Part shown: positions 43,141 through 54,650 of the stretch, in pieces
How the letters are laid out: each line of letters starts with the position of its first letter
Numbering within the stretch: the stretch's first letter is position 1
Assembly: GCF_000499845.2 (NCBI RefSeq)
Contig: NC_023749.2
Location: forward strand, 20,957,358 to 21,021,357
Reading direction: 5' to 3'
Length of the DNA stretch: 64,000 bases
DNA from: Phaseolus vulgaris
Lineage: Eukaryota > Streptophyta > Magnoliopsida > Fabales > Fabaceae
Translations under genes and position numbers: made by a program
The notes under the pieces: generated by a model
What the model was told of the DNA's origin: nothing
Seen by the model: the letters and a program-made list of their open reading frames with translations, nothing else
The model's database searches: none

Positions 43141-43931
43141 TGAATTCATTATGATGCAGGGATACTAAAAGAAGCATGAAGTCTTGAGTTATCTGATCAA
43201 GCCTTTGGAAGAAAAGAAATGTTACTGGAACTGAACTAAAGGTATGTACCAGTCCAAGATGTCTTGAAAGCTAAAAGAAGAATTATTGATCACAAACAAT
43301 GAATCATTGAAGGAACTTCATAACAAAAGGATAAGACCTTCCCTGTCTCTACTTTTCAATTATAAATTCATATTACATTCTTCATCTACATATAAAAAAT
43401 TGCATCTGTTTTAAATTCTTCTTAGTTTTTGCTTAAAATTCAAAAAATGTTGCTGCTGCAGAAAAACAACCGACTGTTTTCTCGAAACAACCGATAATTT
43501 CTTCTCTGACAACACTGCATAAATAGATTTAATTTCTTTATGCATTCTATCTTTTGCAGATTCAAATCTTAAAGAGTCTTTAAGTCAATAAAGCAGTCAT
43601 GAAAGCCTGATTTGGTTCTGAAGGAAGTTACTTCTTGTCATAAAGGAATATATTCCATATCTTGGAAATTCAAGTGCCTTTATGTCTAGTCAAAGTCACA
43701 TGTGCTGACCATGTGTTTTTCTGCTCTATGCTGACATTTTTTCTATGCAAAAGCTTAACCAGATTTCTTCCTTGAAGACTGAAACCCACTTCAACCAAAG
43801 GTTCAAAGAGGGACTCTATTTTGCTACAAAACCCTTTGCAACTGTTTTCCTTCACAAAAACAACCCATTGGCCCATCTCTTGCTACATCTCATTCTCTCC
43901 TTGTGTGTGTGCCTTTTTCTCATTCTGTTTT
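43141..43931 (+). other. Non-coding spacer of element K
   Basis: No gene is seen where a copia element should carry protease and integrase. A motif pair of the AACAACCGACTGTT kind lies at 43465-43500. Confidence 0.5.
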
Positions 43932-44571
43932 CATGGATTCCACTCCTCTTACATTAAAAAGAATTAAAACCAGGGCTGTGAGATCAGGAGGACGTCTTGA
44001 GGGCTGGTTTTCAGGAGACAATGAATTGATTGAGAGATATCGCTTTGAAACAAGTAGAAAAGTGATAAAAAAAACCCAAAAGTTGTCTCTTTTGGCTGGT
44101 TGAAGAGTCAAAAGCTGGATGATGTGAGGAGGCTTCTCAAATAACAGCTGTTAAAGAGGTTCTTTGAGATGAAAGGAAACATCTAATTGAATCTCATTCG
44201 GGTCTTCTACACCAACTTGAAATTTGAAGGTATCAATCTTGTTTCTCATGTCAAGGGTGTGGATATGGAGATCACTCGTGAGGTGTGGGCTGCTGTGGCT
44301 GGTCTAAAGTATGCTGGGCTGAGAATCAACAAAGGAAACATTGGTGTGGTGGAAAACTTCAACAAGATTCAATATTACAAAAGCTGTTTGAAGAATCCTC
44401 ATACTCAAGTAAGAACTTGTTCGGTTGGAGGGCTGAAATTAAACGAAAGATTGTTGGCTCTCTTTGTCACTTGGATTCTAACACCAAGAGGAAGCAACCA
44501 TTCTGTGCTAACTGAGGAAGATCTTGTCTACATCTACTGCATAATGAACAAAGTCAAGATCAATTGGATAC
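43932..44571 (+). pseudogene. Element K extra ORF (not gag or pol), split by B2
   Basis: A coding stretch opens MDSTPLTLKRIKTRAVRSGG at about 43932 and, after shifts near 44070-44185, continues NLIRVFYTNLKFEG, SHVKGVDMEITREVWAAVAG and LVYIYCIMNKVKINWI up to the B2 insertion at 44571. It resumes at 63772. The FYTNL/KGV pattern resembles the plant family annotated 'putative plant transposon protein' (PF20167); this is from memory and not certain. The function is unknown. It occupies the place of pol. Confidence 0.6.
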
Positions 44572-45772
44572 TGTTCCAGCCGGTTGACCTGGATACGTAT
44601 TTGTGCGCAACCTTGCCCGTCAGCTAAGGACACCTTCCCTCTGGCAACCTGTGAACACCTGCAAAGAAGGACAAATGGGCGCCCTAGCGGCCGTTTGCAC
44701 TCCGACGCTCAAGTCAGCTAGCAAGAAACACCAAAACTCTGCACCTCCGTATCGGAACACCGTGGATGGTGCTCTGAAGGTGGTAAAAAGAACTGTGTAT
44801 TGTGTATCTTTTCTCCCTCTGGCAAACAACCTTTCTCTAGTCCCTTGTGCGTAGCCTCAAGACTCGAGCAAACAACTAGAGTGTATTCTGGGAAAATTGG
44901 CCAAAAGTTCGAACCACGTTTCCAACATCCAAGGTTCTATTTAAACGCCTCTAGCATTTAAAGCGTCTTAAAGCGCATTTAATTCAGTGCCTTTAAGACG
45001 TTTAAACCTCATGAAGCATTTAATGTACCTTAAAACGCTCGAAATGTAAACTTTAATTACCTTTAAATAGCTTTAATTACCTTATACCTGACAAATGGAT
45101 GTTTTTGTTCTGACCTGGCTGTTATTACACGTGGAGGGCCTCACAACACCGTGACCCAACTTGGGGGTATTTCGTCACGTGAGTCCTTCTTCCTTGGAAT
45201 GCATCTGGCGCATGGGGTGACTTTTTGGGTGCCAACTCATGCCCCCAAACCTCTAGTCACTCGCTTTGAGAGCGTATCTACCTTCCTCTTGTACCCTGCA
45301 CCTGGTTATCCCTGGGCGTGACCCTCTCATGAGTCGTATCTATCCCAAGGGCCTATCTGGGGCGACATGGGCACTTCACGAGTCAGATTGCTCTCCACTG
45401 GCGCTAGTACTATGACCTTGAAGCCACCTTTCTTTTTACTTTCTCATTGTTTCTGCGCTTGGTGGGCCCGAAGCCTCCATGGCGTCACTCCCTCCATGGT
45501 CTTTCCTACCCATGGGTATCGGGAAGTGACATTACCGGCGACTTGTTTGGCGACGCCGTATCTTGGCGGTACCTTGTCTAGGCGACGCCTTATCTCGGCG
45601 ACGCCATGTTAAGGCGACGCCCTTCTTTGGCGACGCCTTGTCCTGGCGACGCCTTGTGTAATTATTCTGTTGACTTCCTTTCTTTGACCCCTTCGCATGG
45701 CCACACCACATGTTGACCTTGGCCCTGACGCTGACTTTGACTTTGGTCAACGTCCGAGGGCGGGACGGTACA
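44572..45772 (-). repeat. 3' LTR of B2 (1201 bp)
   Basis: TGTTCCAGCCGG to GGGACGGTACA. GGCGACGCC-type motifs cluster at 45537-45657, in the U3 side for this orientation. Confidence 0.9.
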
Positions 45773-45790
45773 CAAGCCCCCCAGTCTTGA
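45773..45790 (-). promoter_or_regulatory. Polypurine tract of B2
   Basis: The minus strand reads CAAGACTGGGGGGCTTG directly before the 3' LTR. Same motif as in A and B1. Confidence 0.75.
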
Positions 45791-46277
45791 GCTGATTACT
45801 TGTTTTCATCGAAAAGACTAAGGCTTCGCCCCCCATCGTACACATGGCACCCTAGTGACGTGTCATTCTCTAGTCAGCTGACTGACATCCTTCGTACCGC
45901 TGATGTGACACTCTCCGTACTGCTGATGTGACCTTCTCTGTATTGAAGATGTAACATTCTCTGAGCGGGAAAAATGACGCTTTGAGTTACACTCTCAATC
46001 TCTTGACACGTGGCCTAATCACATGGTCACGGTTTGGCGCCTCTTGCACTTCAAGTTGATACTTAATCCCTCGACACGTGGCTCAATCGCACGGTCCCAA
46101 ATTAGCGCCTCTTGGGTTCCAAATGTAACGTTTAGGACTTCGAAATCCCACGCCTCAAACACTGTTCTATTCACTCTTTCGCATTGTCCGCTATTGTTCA
46201 TCTCTCTTCTTCTGAAGTTCTAGCGATCGCTGCTCCCTCTGCACTTCCTTAACAACCACCGACCCACACGTTCAAAG

Positions 46278-46479
46278 GTATGATTTTTCTACCTCCATGG
46301 CTCTTTCTCTTGATTTATGTTCTCCGATATAACTGCCTGGGACCGTCTGTGCTTCTGTATTCCTACATTTCTTTCTCTCATCGTGCTTCTACGCTCTCTT
46401 CTCCCTCCTTCTGGGTTTCTCTTCCCCTTTCTGCCTTGGCCTTGCTTGTTAAAACCCTTTTCCTTTCTTCTTTCTTCAG
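46278..46479 (+). other. Predicted 5' UTR intron of the B2 aORF
   Basis: Donor TTCAAAG|GTATGATTTTTC and acceptor TTTCTTCAG enclose 202 bp and end 15 bases before the ATG. The donor context equals that of B1 (2111). 45791-46277 upstream, without a gene, would hold a promoter and first exon. Confidence 0.52.
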
Positions 46480-46494
46480 CTATTTAATCGCATC

Positions 46495-48852
46495 ATGGTG
46501 CGTTTGAAAACGAAGTCCAGTCCTTCCCCCAAGATCAACTACAAGGCCCTCTATAAATGGGCCTCTGACGATCTCTTAAACGAATGCACCACCTTGACAA
46601 CCATCGAGGATGAGGAGAACCATCGAGGTGACCCTCATTTATACAACTTCAACGCTTTCTGTCGCACCCACGATGCTCACATCTCCGTCCGCTACGGCAC
46701 ACCCGGGGAACCCGTTTGTGTGGATGATAAGCCTAGGGGAGGGGCACCCTTTTTCTTCATGTACCAAACAGTATTCAAGCGCGTTGGTGTGCGCCTTCCA
46801 TTTACACCCTTCGAGAGGGAACTCCTCATGGAGATCAACATAGCCCCCGCCCAGCTACACCCTAATAGCCGGGCCTTCGTCCGGGCCTTTCAAATTCTCT
46901 GCGGATATCTGGGCGTTCCCCCTTCTGTGGACGTCTTTCTTCATTTCTTCGAGGTGAAGAAACAAGGGAAAAGCCTCTGGGTGAGCTTTTCCGGGATCGC
47001 CGACAGGATCATCCTCTCCCTCTTCCAGAACTCAGACAAAGGCTGGAAAGGGAAATTCTTTAGGGTGTGCTACGCCAAACAGGAACCCACAACCTTGGAT
47101 GGCTTTCCCCTATACTGGACAAAGCACCCCAAGCTGCTCAAGCCTAAGACCCTGGATGAGCTGTCCTCCGCTGATAGGGGGTATGTGAGGCCTTGGCTGG
47201 CCTGAAGATCGTTTTTGACACGCTGAAGCTCAAAGCTTGTGAGTACAACGCGCACACCCTGTCCACCTATTTTGGTAGGGAGGCTCGTTCCTTGTTGCTT
47301 TTTTGTTCTTCCTTTCTTATCTGTGCTTTATTGCATCATGCTTATACTGCTGGCCTTCTCCACATGTTTCCCTCGTTGCTAAGTGTTCGTTTGTACTCTT
47401 TATATTTCATTTACCTGCGTGCCTTGTGGATCTGTATAACTGCGCTGGTGGTGGGATTGGCATTCTGTGCTTTTTGTGTAACTGACGTCTTGTGCTTGGC
47501 TTGGTGTGGCTTTAACTTCTGTTCTTTGGTTTGACTGAATGCAGGATCAGTGATGGATTCATCTAAGAGGATGGTCCTGGCGAAAGCATTGAAGGCTCGT
47601 GCCCCCAGGCTGGCGCCTCCACCACCCCCACTGCTGACCCAAACCTCCCACTATCCTTGCCCTCACCAACACCAACCACCACCGAAACTCCACTAGGCCC
47701 ACCTTCACCACCTCCACATAGCCCCAAACACTCCAAACACCTAATTCACCTCCACCCATCGCCGCAGTCCCACTGGCTGTGGCCTCATCACCTGCTCCAG
47801 CCCCCCTTGACAAAGGGAAGAGGGTGCTGGAGGTCCTCTCCGATGACGAAGACTCCGGCGGTGGGGTAGTCTTCAAGAGGAGAAGGGCTGCTAGGGTTCC
47901 CATCCTACCAGCAGCATCCCCACAGGGAGGGGAGTCCTTCAGGGATAATCCCCCTAGCGCCACCTCTCCCCAACCCACAATAGTCCAAGAGGAAAAAGAC
48001 GATGGGGTCGAGTCTGCTCCACCTCCACCACCAGCAGAGGTCTCTGCTGTTCCTGCCCCCATTCCTGCTGCCCCAAAGCTTATTGCCATTCCTCCTCCAA
48101 TCCTGCATCTGATGAGGGACTTCAACGGAGGGTTGATGCCAGAAGGCTCCGACAGGAGAGAAGGAATGCCCTATTATTTGGGAGCCTTCTTGGCCGTGAC
48201 CCTTAATTGGCGCGCCCAAGCTAAAAATGCTGCTTCAAATACACAAGCCCTCCAGGCCCTGAAAGAAGAAGTGGTCGTTCTGAAGGAGGAGAAGGAAGCT
48301 TTGGGACGCCAAAATGAGGCCTATCAAGCCTCTCTGAAGTTGGCCCAAGAGGCCAAAGAGGAGGCTGACAGGCAAATGGATGAGGCGATGGAAATCCAGG
48401 CTGATTTCTACGTCCGGGAGGTGTCTCTCCAAGTTCAAGTAACGGATCTCCAAGACATGGCCGAGGCTTCCGAAAAGCTTCAGAAGTACTTGGAGGATCA
48501 GTGCTATGGGCAGGCAGAGAGACTGGAGAGGATGGAGGAGGAAATGGCTACCAAGGTCAAGGCATTGGGCCTTCTCCAGGTTGACCACGACAAGCTGCAA
48601 ACTGAGGTCAACAGGCTCCAAGTTGAGAAGGAGGCTCTAGAGAAGCAGGTGGCCTCCGGGGACTCTACCATCGAGGAGTTGGAGAAGGTTAGGAAGGAAC
48701 TCATCGATGACATGGCCGACACCTTCGAGGAGGGATTCAAGGAGGCTTTGGCCCAAACCGCCTGCGAGAACCCAGGGATCAATGTTTCTAACTGTGACCC
48801 TTGCCACCATATCGTCGATGGGAAAGTCGTGCCCCTTGGCCTTGGGGAATAG
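46495..48852 (+). pseudogene. Antisense ORF (aORF) of B2: best-preserved copy
   Basis: Exon 1 (46495-47274) starts MVRLKTKSSPSPKINYKALY and has the PF04195-like domain (GEPVCVDDKPRGGAPFFFMY, FERELLMEINIAPAQLHPNS, LWVSFSGIADR, FPLYWT). One extra G near 47180 shifts the frame; beyond it the product continues VCEALAGLKIVFDTLKLKAC to STYFG. A phase-1 intron (47275-47544) follows. Exon 2 opens SVMDSSKRMVLAKALKARA, shifts in a proline-rich part (47640-47780), then has KRRR, another proline-rich part, a coiled coil of about 170 residues (48220-48710) and the tail HHIVDGKVVPLGLGE. Two single-base shifts are the only breaks I see. No catalytic motif; role unknown. Confidence 0.78.
47275..47544 (+). 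other. Predicted coding intron of the B2 aORF
   Basis: Donor TATTTTG|GTAGGG, acceptor CTGAATGCAG|GATCAG; 270 bp, T-rich, phase 1. Position and phase match A and L. Confidence 0.68.
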
Positions 48853-49467
48853 CTTGCTCTGAACATGCCCCCTCAATTTCTTTGTAGACCCATTTTGATC
48901 ATCTTTCAAGACTTACTTGTAAATTTGACAATTTATTTTGCTGATTTGACTGCACCCTTAGCTTCTGTTTCTGCGTATCTGTTTTCTGCCTGCTTTTCTA
49001 GTTCTTTCGTATGATTTTGCTCGCTTTGTCTCATTGAGTGCGTTATCTCCGACGCCTTTCTTCATCGCGTTAGCCCTTAACTTTTGAGTAACATGTGACC
49101 CTCTCTCGTGGCGCTTCGCTTGGCCTTCGTATCCGCGAGGAGTCTCCCTCGTGAAGGCGCTGATTTTGGCGATTCGTGCCTTTATATTTCTCCTTTTCTT
49201 TTCTGGCCTCAACATCGCTCCAGGGCGTGGAGGACCCTCTTCTCGCCTGAACTCACTCTAAGGTGAGAAGGACTTTCTCTGGTGCCTCGACTTGCCCAGG
49301 GGTTACCTGGATGCACTGAGGACTTTCTAATCTCATCTCGTACCGGGGCTAGCTGTTCATACTTGAGGAGGGGGTGTCCCGAGGGAATCCTTTAACCCCT
49401 GTTCAAGGAATAGGTGTCCGGTTTGTACCTTTCTTGCCTGAACTCACTCGAGGGCGAGGAGGACTTA
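48853..49467 (-). other. B2 untranslated region left of insertion C
   Basis: No gene is seen. It contains hairpin motifs (CTCGCCTGAACTCACTCTAA, GAGGGCGAGG) and one copy of the GTACCGGGGCTAGC module (about 49335-49425) that recurs at 54032-54210 and, inverted, in L. Confidence 0.6.
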
Positions 49468-50166
49468 TGATGGAGGAGGGCCAAGCACATCTAGCCATGG
49501 GAGCCAAAGCCCACCCCATGAAGAGCGTCTAGACCAAGGAGAGCGTCTAGCTCCAAGGAATGAGCGTCTAGACCGTGAAGAAGGGAAGCGTCTACCCATG
49601 GAGCGTCTAGGTGTGGCACTAGACTGTCTAGGTCCTCTCACAAGATCAATGGCTAAGCGTGTACAAGCACAAGTGGATGAAGCCACGGATGGAAGAGAGA
49701 AAGCCTTGTATATGTTGCATCAAGGCCCAATAGGGGTACTTAGTAGATAGGGTAGTGTAGAAAGCACATTTGAAAGAAACCTTCTAGAACTTGGCTAGGT
49801 GTGACCGGTCATGGCACATGGTCTAGCTTTGCATTTCATTTGGTTTACATTTCATTATGTATTAGCTTAGGATTTACGTCCCACATAGCCTATAAATAGG
49901 GAGGCTATCTCATGTATTTGGCAAGTTTATTGTGAGTAAAGTTATGCTGCCCATTTGTGCTCAACTTTGCTTCTCCCTAGAATCCTAGGTTCTAAACTTC
50001 AATTCCTTCATCTTTTCCCTTGAGCTGGCCGAACCACTCAATACCCATACTTATCATGCACCTACAAGATCAACACCACTCTTAGGAGGATCTTGCTCAC
50101 TCTCATTCATTGCTTCCGCCCCATACTCTACATTGATTCAAGAAGAACTTCATGAAAATGCCATCA
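49468..50166 (+). repeat. 5' LTR of element C (699 bp)
   Basis: TGATGGAGGAGGG to AAATGCCATCA, followed by TT and the PBS. It carries five or so GAGCGTCTAG motifs in its first 150 bases. 50181-52030 is leader without a gene. Confidence 0.85.
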
Positions 50167-52030
50167 TTTGGTATCAGAGCTTTGGTTCTTCAAGATGAGT
50201 AGCTCCTTGTCTTTTAAATTTTAGTTCTTCTTTATTTCATATTGTCATTTACTTTCCTTACTTGTCTTGCTGTTTTTTACATTTTAATTTGTTCTTGGTG
50301 TGCTTTGTGGAAGATCCAACCGAAGCACTCTTGTTCATTTGATCTTGAACAAGTTCTTGTGCAATTTGTGATAGGATTCCATACACCTTTGTGTTGCTAT
50401 TTTGTTTTAGGCTTTTGAGTCTTTATTGCTTTCCTTATTTGGTTCATATTATGCTTTGAGTCTTTAATTTTCTGAATCTATACATGTTTTGTCAAGTCAT
50501 GTTCATCCATATTGTCAACAATTCATAGTAGTCCTTTTATTTGGCTTATTTGTTTCTTGATTTTGGGTCTCTTTATTTTGCTTGAATCTGCTGTTCTTTG
50601 CTCCTTTGGTGCCTTTTTAATTTTTAGTTTGAGTTCATATTTGTGTTTAGATCATACACAATTCTATTTCACAAATTTCCATTGTGTCTAAACTTTGGTA
50701 TCTTGCTGTTTTTTTTGTTTCCAGTTTTCAGTTTCCCCTGTTTTCACCTTCTCTGTTTTGGCTGTTTTAACCCAGAAAAATATTTCCACCCATAGGAAAA
50801 TTCTGATTTTCTGGAAAATGCAAGTTTAAAGTGTTATAGAAAGGACAAAAAAAGAATTAGGTCAAAAGAAGCAACAGAAAAAAAATGATAAATCTTTTAA
50901 GATCAGAGTGCAAATTTGAAGCGCTCCAGCTGGCCTAACCGAACACCAATTTTGCAAAATTTATTAAAAAAAATGGTGCATCCGTTTTGAGTGAATCCAA
51001 AGCCAGATTTTAGATAAGATCCTGAATATCTTGCATAACAAATTTCAGAGCCAAATTCCAAAAATACAGATCAGCATAAATTGGGGAACAAACACGTTTT
51101 CTGGCCCACAACATTTTCCAGTGGTGCTGTTTTTTTTATTTGGTCATCTAATCTAGTGCTTTTCTTTAGGAATTCTTTTGTGTGCCAACCTTTAATTGAG
51201 TACTTTTATTTGTTTGCTTTAATTACTTGACTCTCTTTCTAGTTGTCACAATCTAAATCCTTTTGGTGGTACTGTTTTATTCAATTAAATTTGTTTCTTG
51301 CTTTTGTTCTTTAACCTCTAATTTGGGTGCTGGAATTTAATTCTTCTTTGGTGCTTATGTGAATGGGAACTTGATTTGGTTAAGGTTTAGCCCTTTGCTA
51401 GGTGCTGGAAATTGGAGGATTAAAGACCATCATTCTAAGGAGAAGACAAGGTCAAAGCCGAAACAAACATTCTTGAAACAAACACTACAAACACTTGGAA
51501 GATCAACAATCAAAGACAACAAGGAAGTGCACTAATCAAAAGAGGATCAACAAAGGGAGTTCTCTTATTTCCTTTGCAACTTGGTTTATTGTTAATTACC
51601 TTTGTTAATTACGTTTTAGACGGTGAGTGTGTCTTCAAGGGCTCAAAGTGTCCAAGAAGCCTCACCTAGGGCCGAATAGTATAGCATTCTTGATAAGTAA
51701 TTGTTACTTGTTTGTAATTGCTTTTCTTTTGCTTTCATAGCTATGTTTTGCATGTTTAATTTTGTTTAATTTGTGTGCTAAACCGACTAGCTTTGTTGCA
51801 TAGTTAGCTTACATTGTTTTTCTTGCATTTATTTCTCAACTTATTTGTGTTCTAAGTGTTTCACTAAGAGAAAGTCTTGTGTGAAGATATTGGGGGATAG
51901 TTTTTGGCAAGGAAAAGGCTTGGTACTTAAGTAGTCCTTTGTGACTCACCTCCCTTACCTGGAAAACTACCTTCTCTAACTTTCCTAAACTTTCTCAAAG
52001 TAAAACACCTATATACACAAAGTTTTAGCC

Positions 52031-54030
52031 ATGTCTTCTTCTTCTCACTCTCCAAAGTCTATAGAAAGTGAAGTAAAATCTTTGAAAACTCTTTTAAAAG
52101 AAGTATCCCAAGCGGTACAATTAATCTCTTTTAGACAATTGGAGAATGAGAACAAAATCAATGAGTTGGCTAAAGCTCAAGAAGAGAAGTCACAAAAATC
52201 ACAAAAATAAAAAAAAAAACTCATGCATCCCATTCTCAAAGTATTGAGTCTCTAGGGGAGGGAAGCCGTAGAATCAATGATTATTACCAACCACCCCCTA
52301 GAAGAACTAGGCAAAGGGAACAAGAGGTGCCAAGGGAAACTAGAGTAGACCTACCTCATTTTCATGGAAAGGAAAATGTAGAAGTATATCTAGATTGGGA
52401 GATGAAGGTAGAGCAACTCTTTGCTTGCCATAGGGTAAGTGAGGAACGAAAGGTACCCTTAGCCCCCCTTAGTTTCCAAGGGAACGCCATGTATTGGTGA
52501 ACCTCTCTCGAAAGAGATAGACGTCTTCATAGGGAACCTTCCATTACATATTGGAATGACCTTAGGGGAGCCCTAAGACGTCGACATATACCTTCCTACT
52601 ACCATAGGGAGTTGATGGACAAGCTCCAAAGACTCCAACAAAAGAACATGAGTGTGGAAGAGTATAGGCAAAAAATGGAGCTCTACATGATGAGAGCATC
52701 CATTAGAGAAGAGGAGGAAACCACCATAGCTAGGTTCCTTAGTGGCCTATCACTTGAGATAAGAGATAGAGTAGAGCTCTTACCTTATCAAGACTTGAAT
52801 GATTTGGTTCAACTTTGCATTAAAGTTGAGCAACAAAACTTGCGCAAAACCTCAAGTCAAAAGGTGAGCCCCTATTCTAGCTTTTATCCCAAGAAAGAGT
52901 TTAGAAGGGAGGGTAGTACATCCAAGGAAAAACCAAAAGAGCCTACCAAGCCCTTCACCAAAGAAACCTCAACCCCACCCATCCGAGCTAGAGATGTTAA
53001 GTGTTTTAAGTGCTATGGTAGGGGGCATGTGCAAGCACAATGTCCAAACCAAAGGACTTTTTTTCTTAAAGGTGTAGATGAGTACACTAGTGGCGAGGAT
53101 GAGCCTAGTGAGAAAGAGGAAGGGGGAGAGGATGAGAGGGTAGCTCCACTAGAGGGAGAATTGCTTATGATTAGGAGAACCCTCAACAATCACCCTAGCA
53201 CATCCATTGAAACACAAAGAGAGAACATATTTCATACAAGATGCAATGTTTTAGAAAACATATGCTCTCTCATTGTGGATAGTGGTTCTAGTTGTAATTG
53301 TTGTAGTGCTAGGATGGTTGAAAAGCTTAAGCTACAAGTGGTTCCCCACCCAAAACCTTACAAACTTCAATGGCTTAATGAAAATGGGGACCTACATGTA
53401 GACAAGCAAGTGGAAATCAAGTTTTCCATAGGAAACTACAAAGACAAAGTTTTATGTGATGTAGTGCCTATGGAAGCTTGTCATATTTTATTAGGGAGGC
53501 CATGGCAATTTGATAAGAAAACCTTGCATGATGGTCTCACTAACGAAATTTCCTTCACCCATAAGTATAAAAAGTTTGTACTTAGTCCTTTACCACATTC
53601 TCAAGTGGTAAAAGACCAAATACAAATGAAGCAAAAGAGGGATGAGGAAAACAAAAAAAAAAGAGCGCTAGAAAAAGAGAAAATCCTTAGGGATAGGAAG
53701 GCGTGGGAGAAGAGTGTTCCTTCCCACAAGGTTGGTCAACAAGCAAAGCCTCTTGAAAACGACTTTGAAAACTTGCTTCTTGTTGAACAACCAAGCCTTA
53801 TCTTGTGTAAAGGAGCACTTACATGCACTGCCACAAGTAGTGAACTTATGAATTTACCTCCTCAAATCGAAAATCTTTTGAGTGAATTTGAAGATCTATT
53901 CTCACAAGAAGGACCCATTGGGCTTCCTCCTCTAAGGGGCATAGAACATCAAATTGACTTTATCCCGGGGGCAAGCCTACCAAATAGGCCTGCTTATAGA
54001 TGCATCTCATGTTTAAAAGCAACTTATCTC
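52031..54030 (+). pseudogene. gag: Element C gag-protease, with RT deleted
   Basis: ATG at 52031 (MSSSSHSPKSIESEVKSL). A stop after SQKSQK (near 52208) and a TGG-to-TGA stop (52498-52500, after NAMYW) break the N-terminus. From 52612 one frame of 477 codons covers gag (MDKLQRLQQKNMSVEEYRQK), the knuckle CFKCYGRGHVQAQC, protease (LIVDSGSSCNCC; YKDKVLCDVVPMEACHILLG), the linker KAWEKSVPSHKV and the first RT residues. The frame then passes directly into CISCLKA and ends in B2 sequence. Gag and protease residues look normal. Confidence 0.85.
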
Positions 54031-54480
54031 TGGTACCGGGGCTAGCTATTCATACTTGACGAGGGGGCGTCCCGGAGGAATCCCTTAACCCCTGCTCAAG
54101 GACTAGACGCCTGGGTTTTAACTGGTACCGGGGCTAGCTATTCATACTTGAGGAGGGGGCGTCCCGGAGGAACCCCTTAGCCCCTGCTCAAGGACTAGGC
54201 TCCCAGATTTTAACTGTTATCTGGACATACCTTTGTTTCGATCTTCGGGTATGCGCTCACGCCACTTGCTCTGATTTGACTCCTGCTTTTTTTATCCGGC
54301 GGCGCCTACATCTGGCGACGCCCTTCTTTGTTGACGCCTTATCTCGGCGACGCTTGCACTTGGCGTCGCCTCTTCTTGGCGACGCTCCCTCTTGGCGACG
54401 CCTCACCCGACGGTTGCACTTGGCGTCACCTCATCTTGGCGACGCCTTCTCCTGGCGACGCCTACGCTAGGCGTCGCTTT
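54031..54480. repeat. B2 repeat modules right of insertion C
   Basis: Two copies of the GGTACCGGGGCTAGCTATTC module (about 54032-54121 and 54122-54210), then about eleven GGCGACGCC-like motifs (54290-54480). 54481-54650 is an AT-rich part with CCTCATTAAAAAACCCC, as after the A integrase (8908). Confidence 0.8.
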
Positions 54481-54650
54481 TGAATCTTTGTCTTTGTTTC
54501 TTAACCTTTGATCTTACTTTGAGAGAGAGGAAAAAACTGAAACCGAGCTTTCTTGAACTTTTGTTTTTCTTTCTTTTTATTTTGGGTGACCTCATTAAAA
54601 AACCCCCGAGAGGGAAAAAGAGTGACCCCTTTACAACTGTGTATTTCAAC

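Larger units (their letters stand above)
49468..54030 (+). mobile_element. Element C: truncated chromovirus-like Ty3/gypsy element
   Basis: 5' LTR 49468-50166, PBS TGGTATCAGAGC (50169-50180, initiator-Met type), a 1.86-kb leader, gag and protease, then loss of RT. The final residues jump from the RT start (ASLPNRPAYR) into CISCLKA, which resembles the integrase zinc region of D, and the element ends near 54030 inside B2 repeat modules. There is no 3' LTR or TSD. It is related to D by LTR ends (ATGCCATCA), leader and gag start. Confidence 0.82.
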
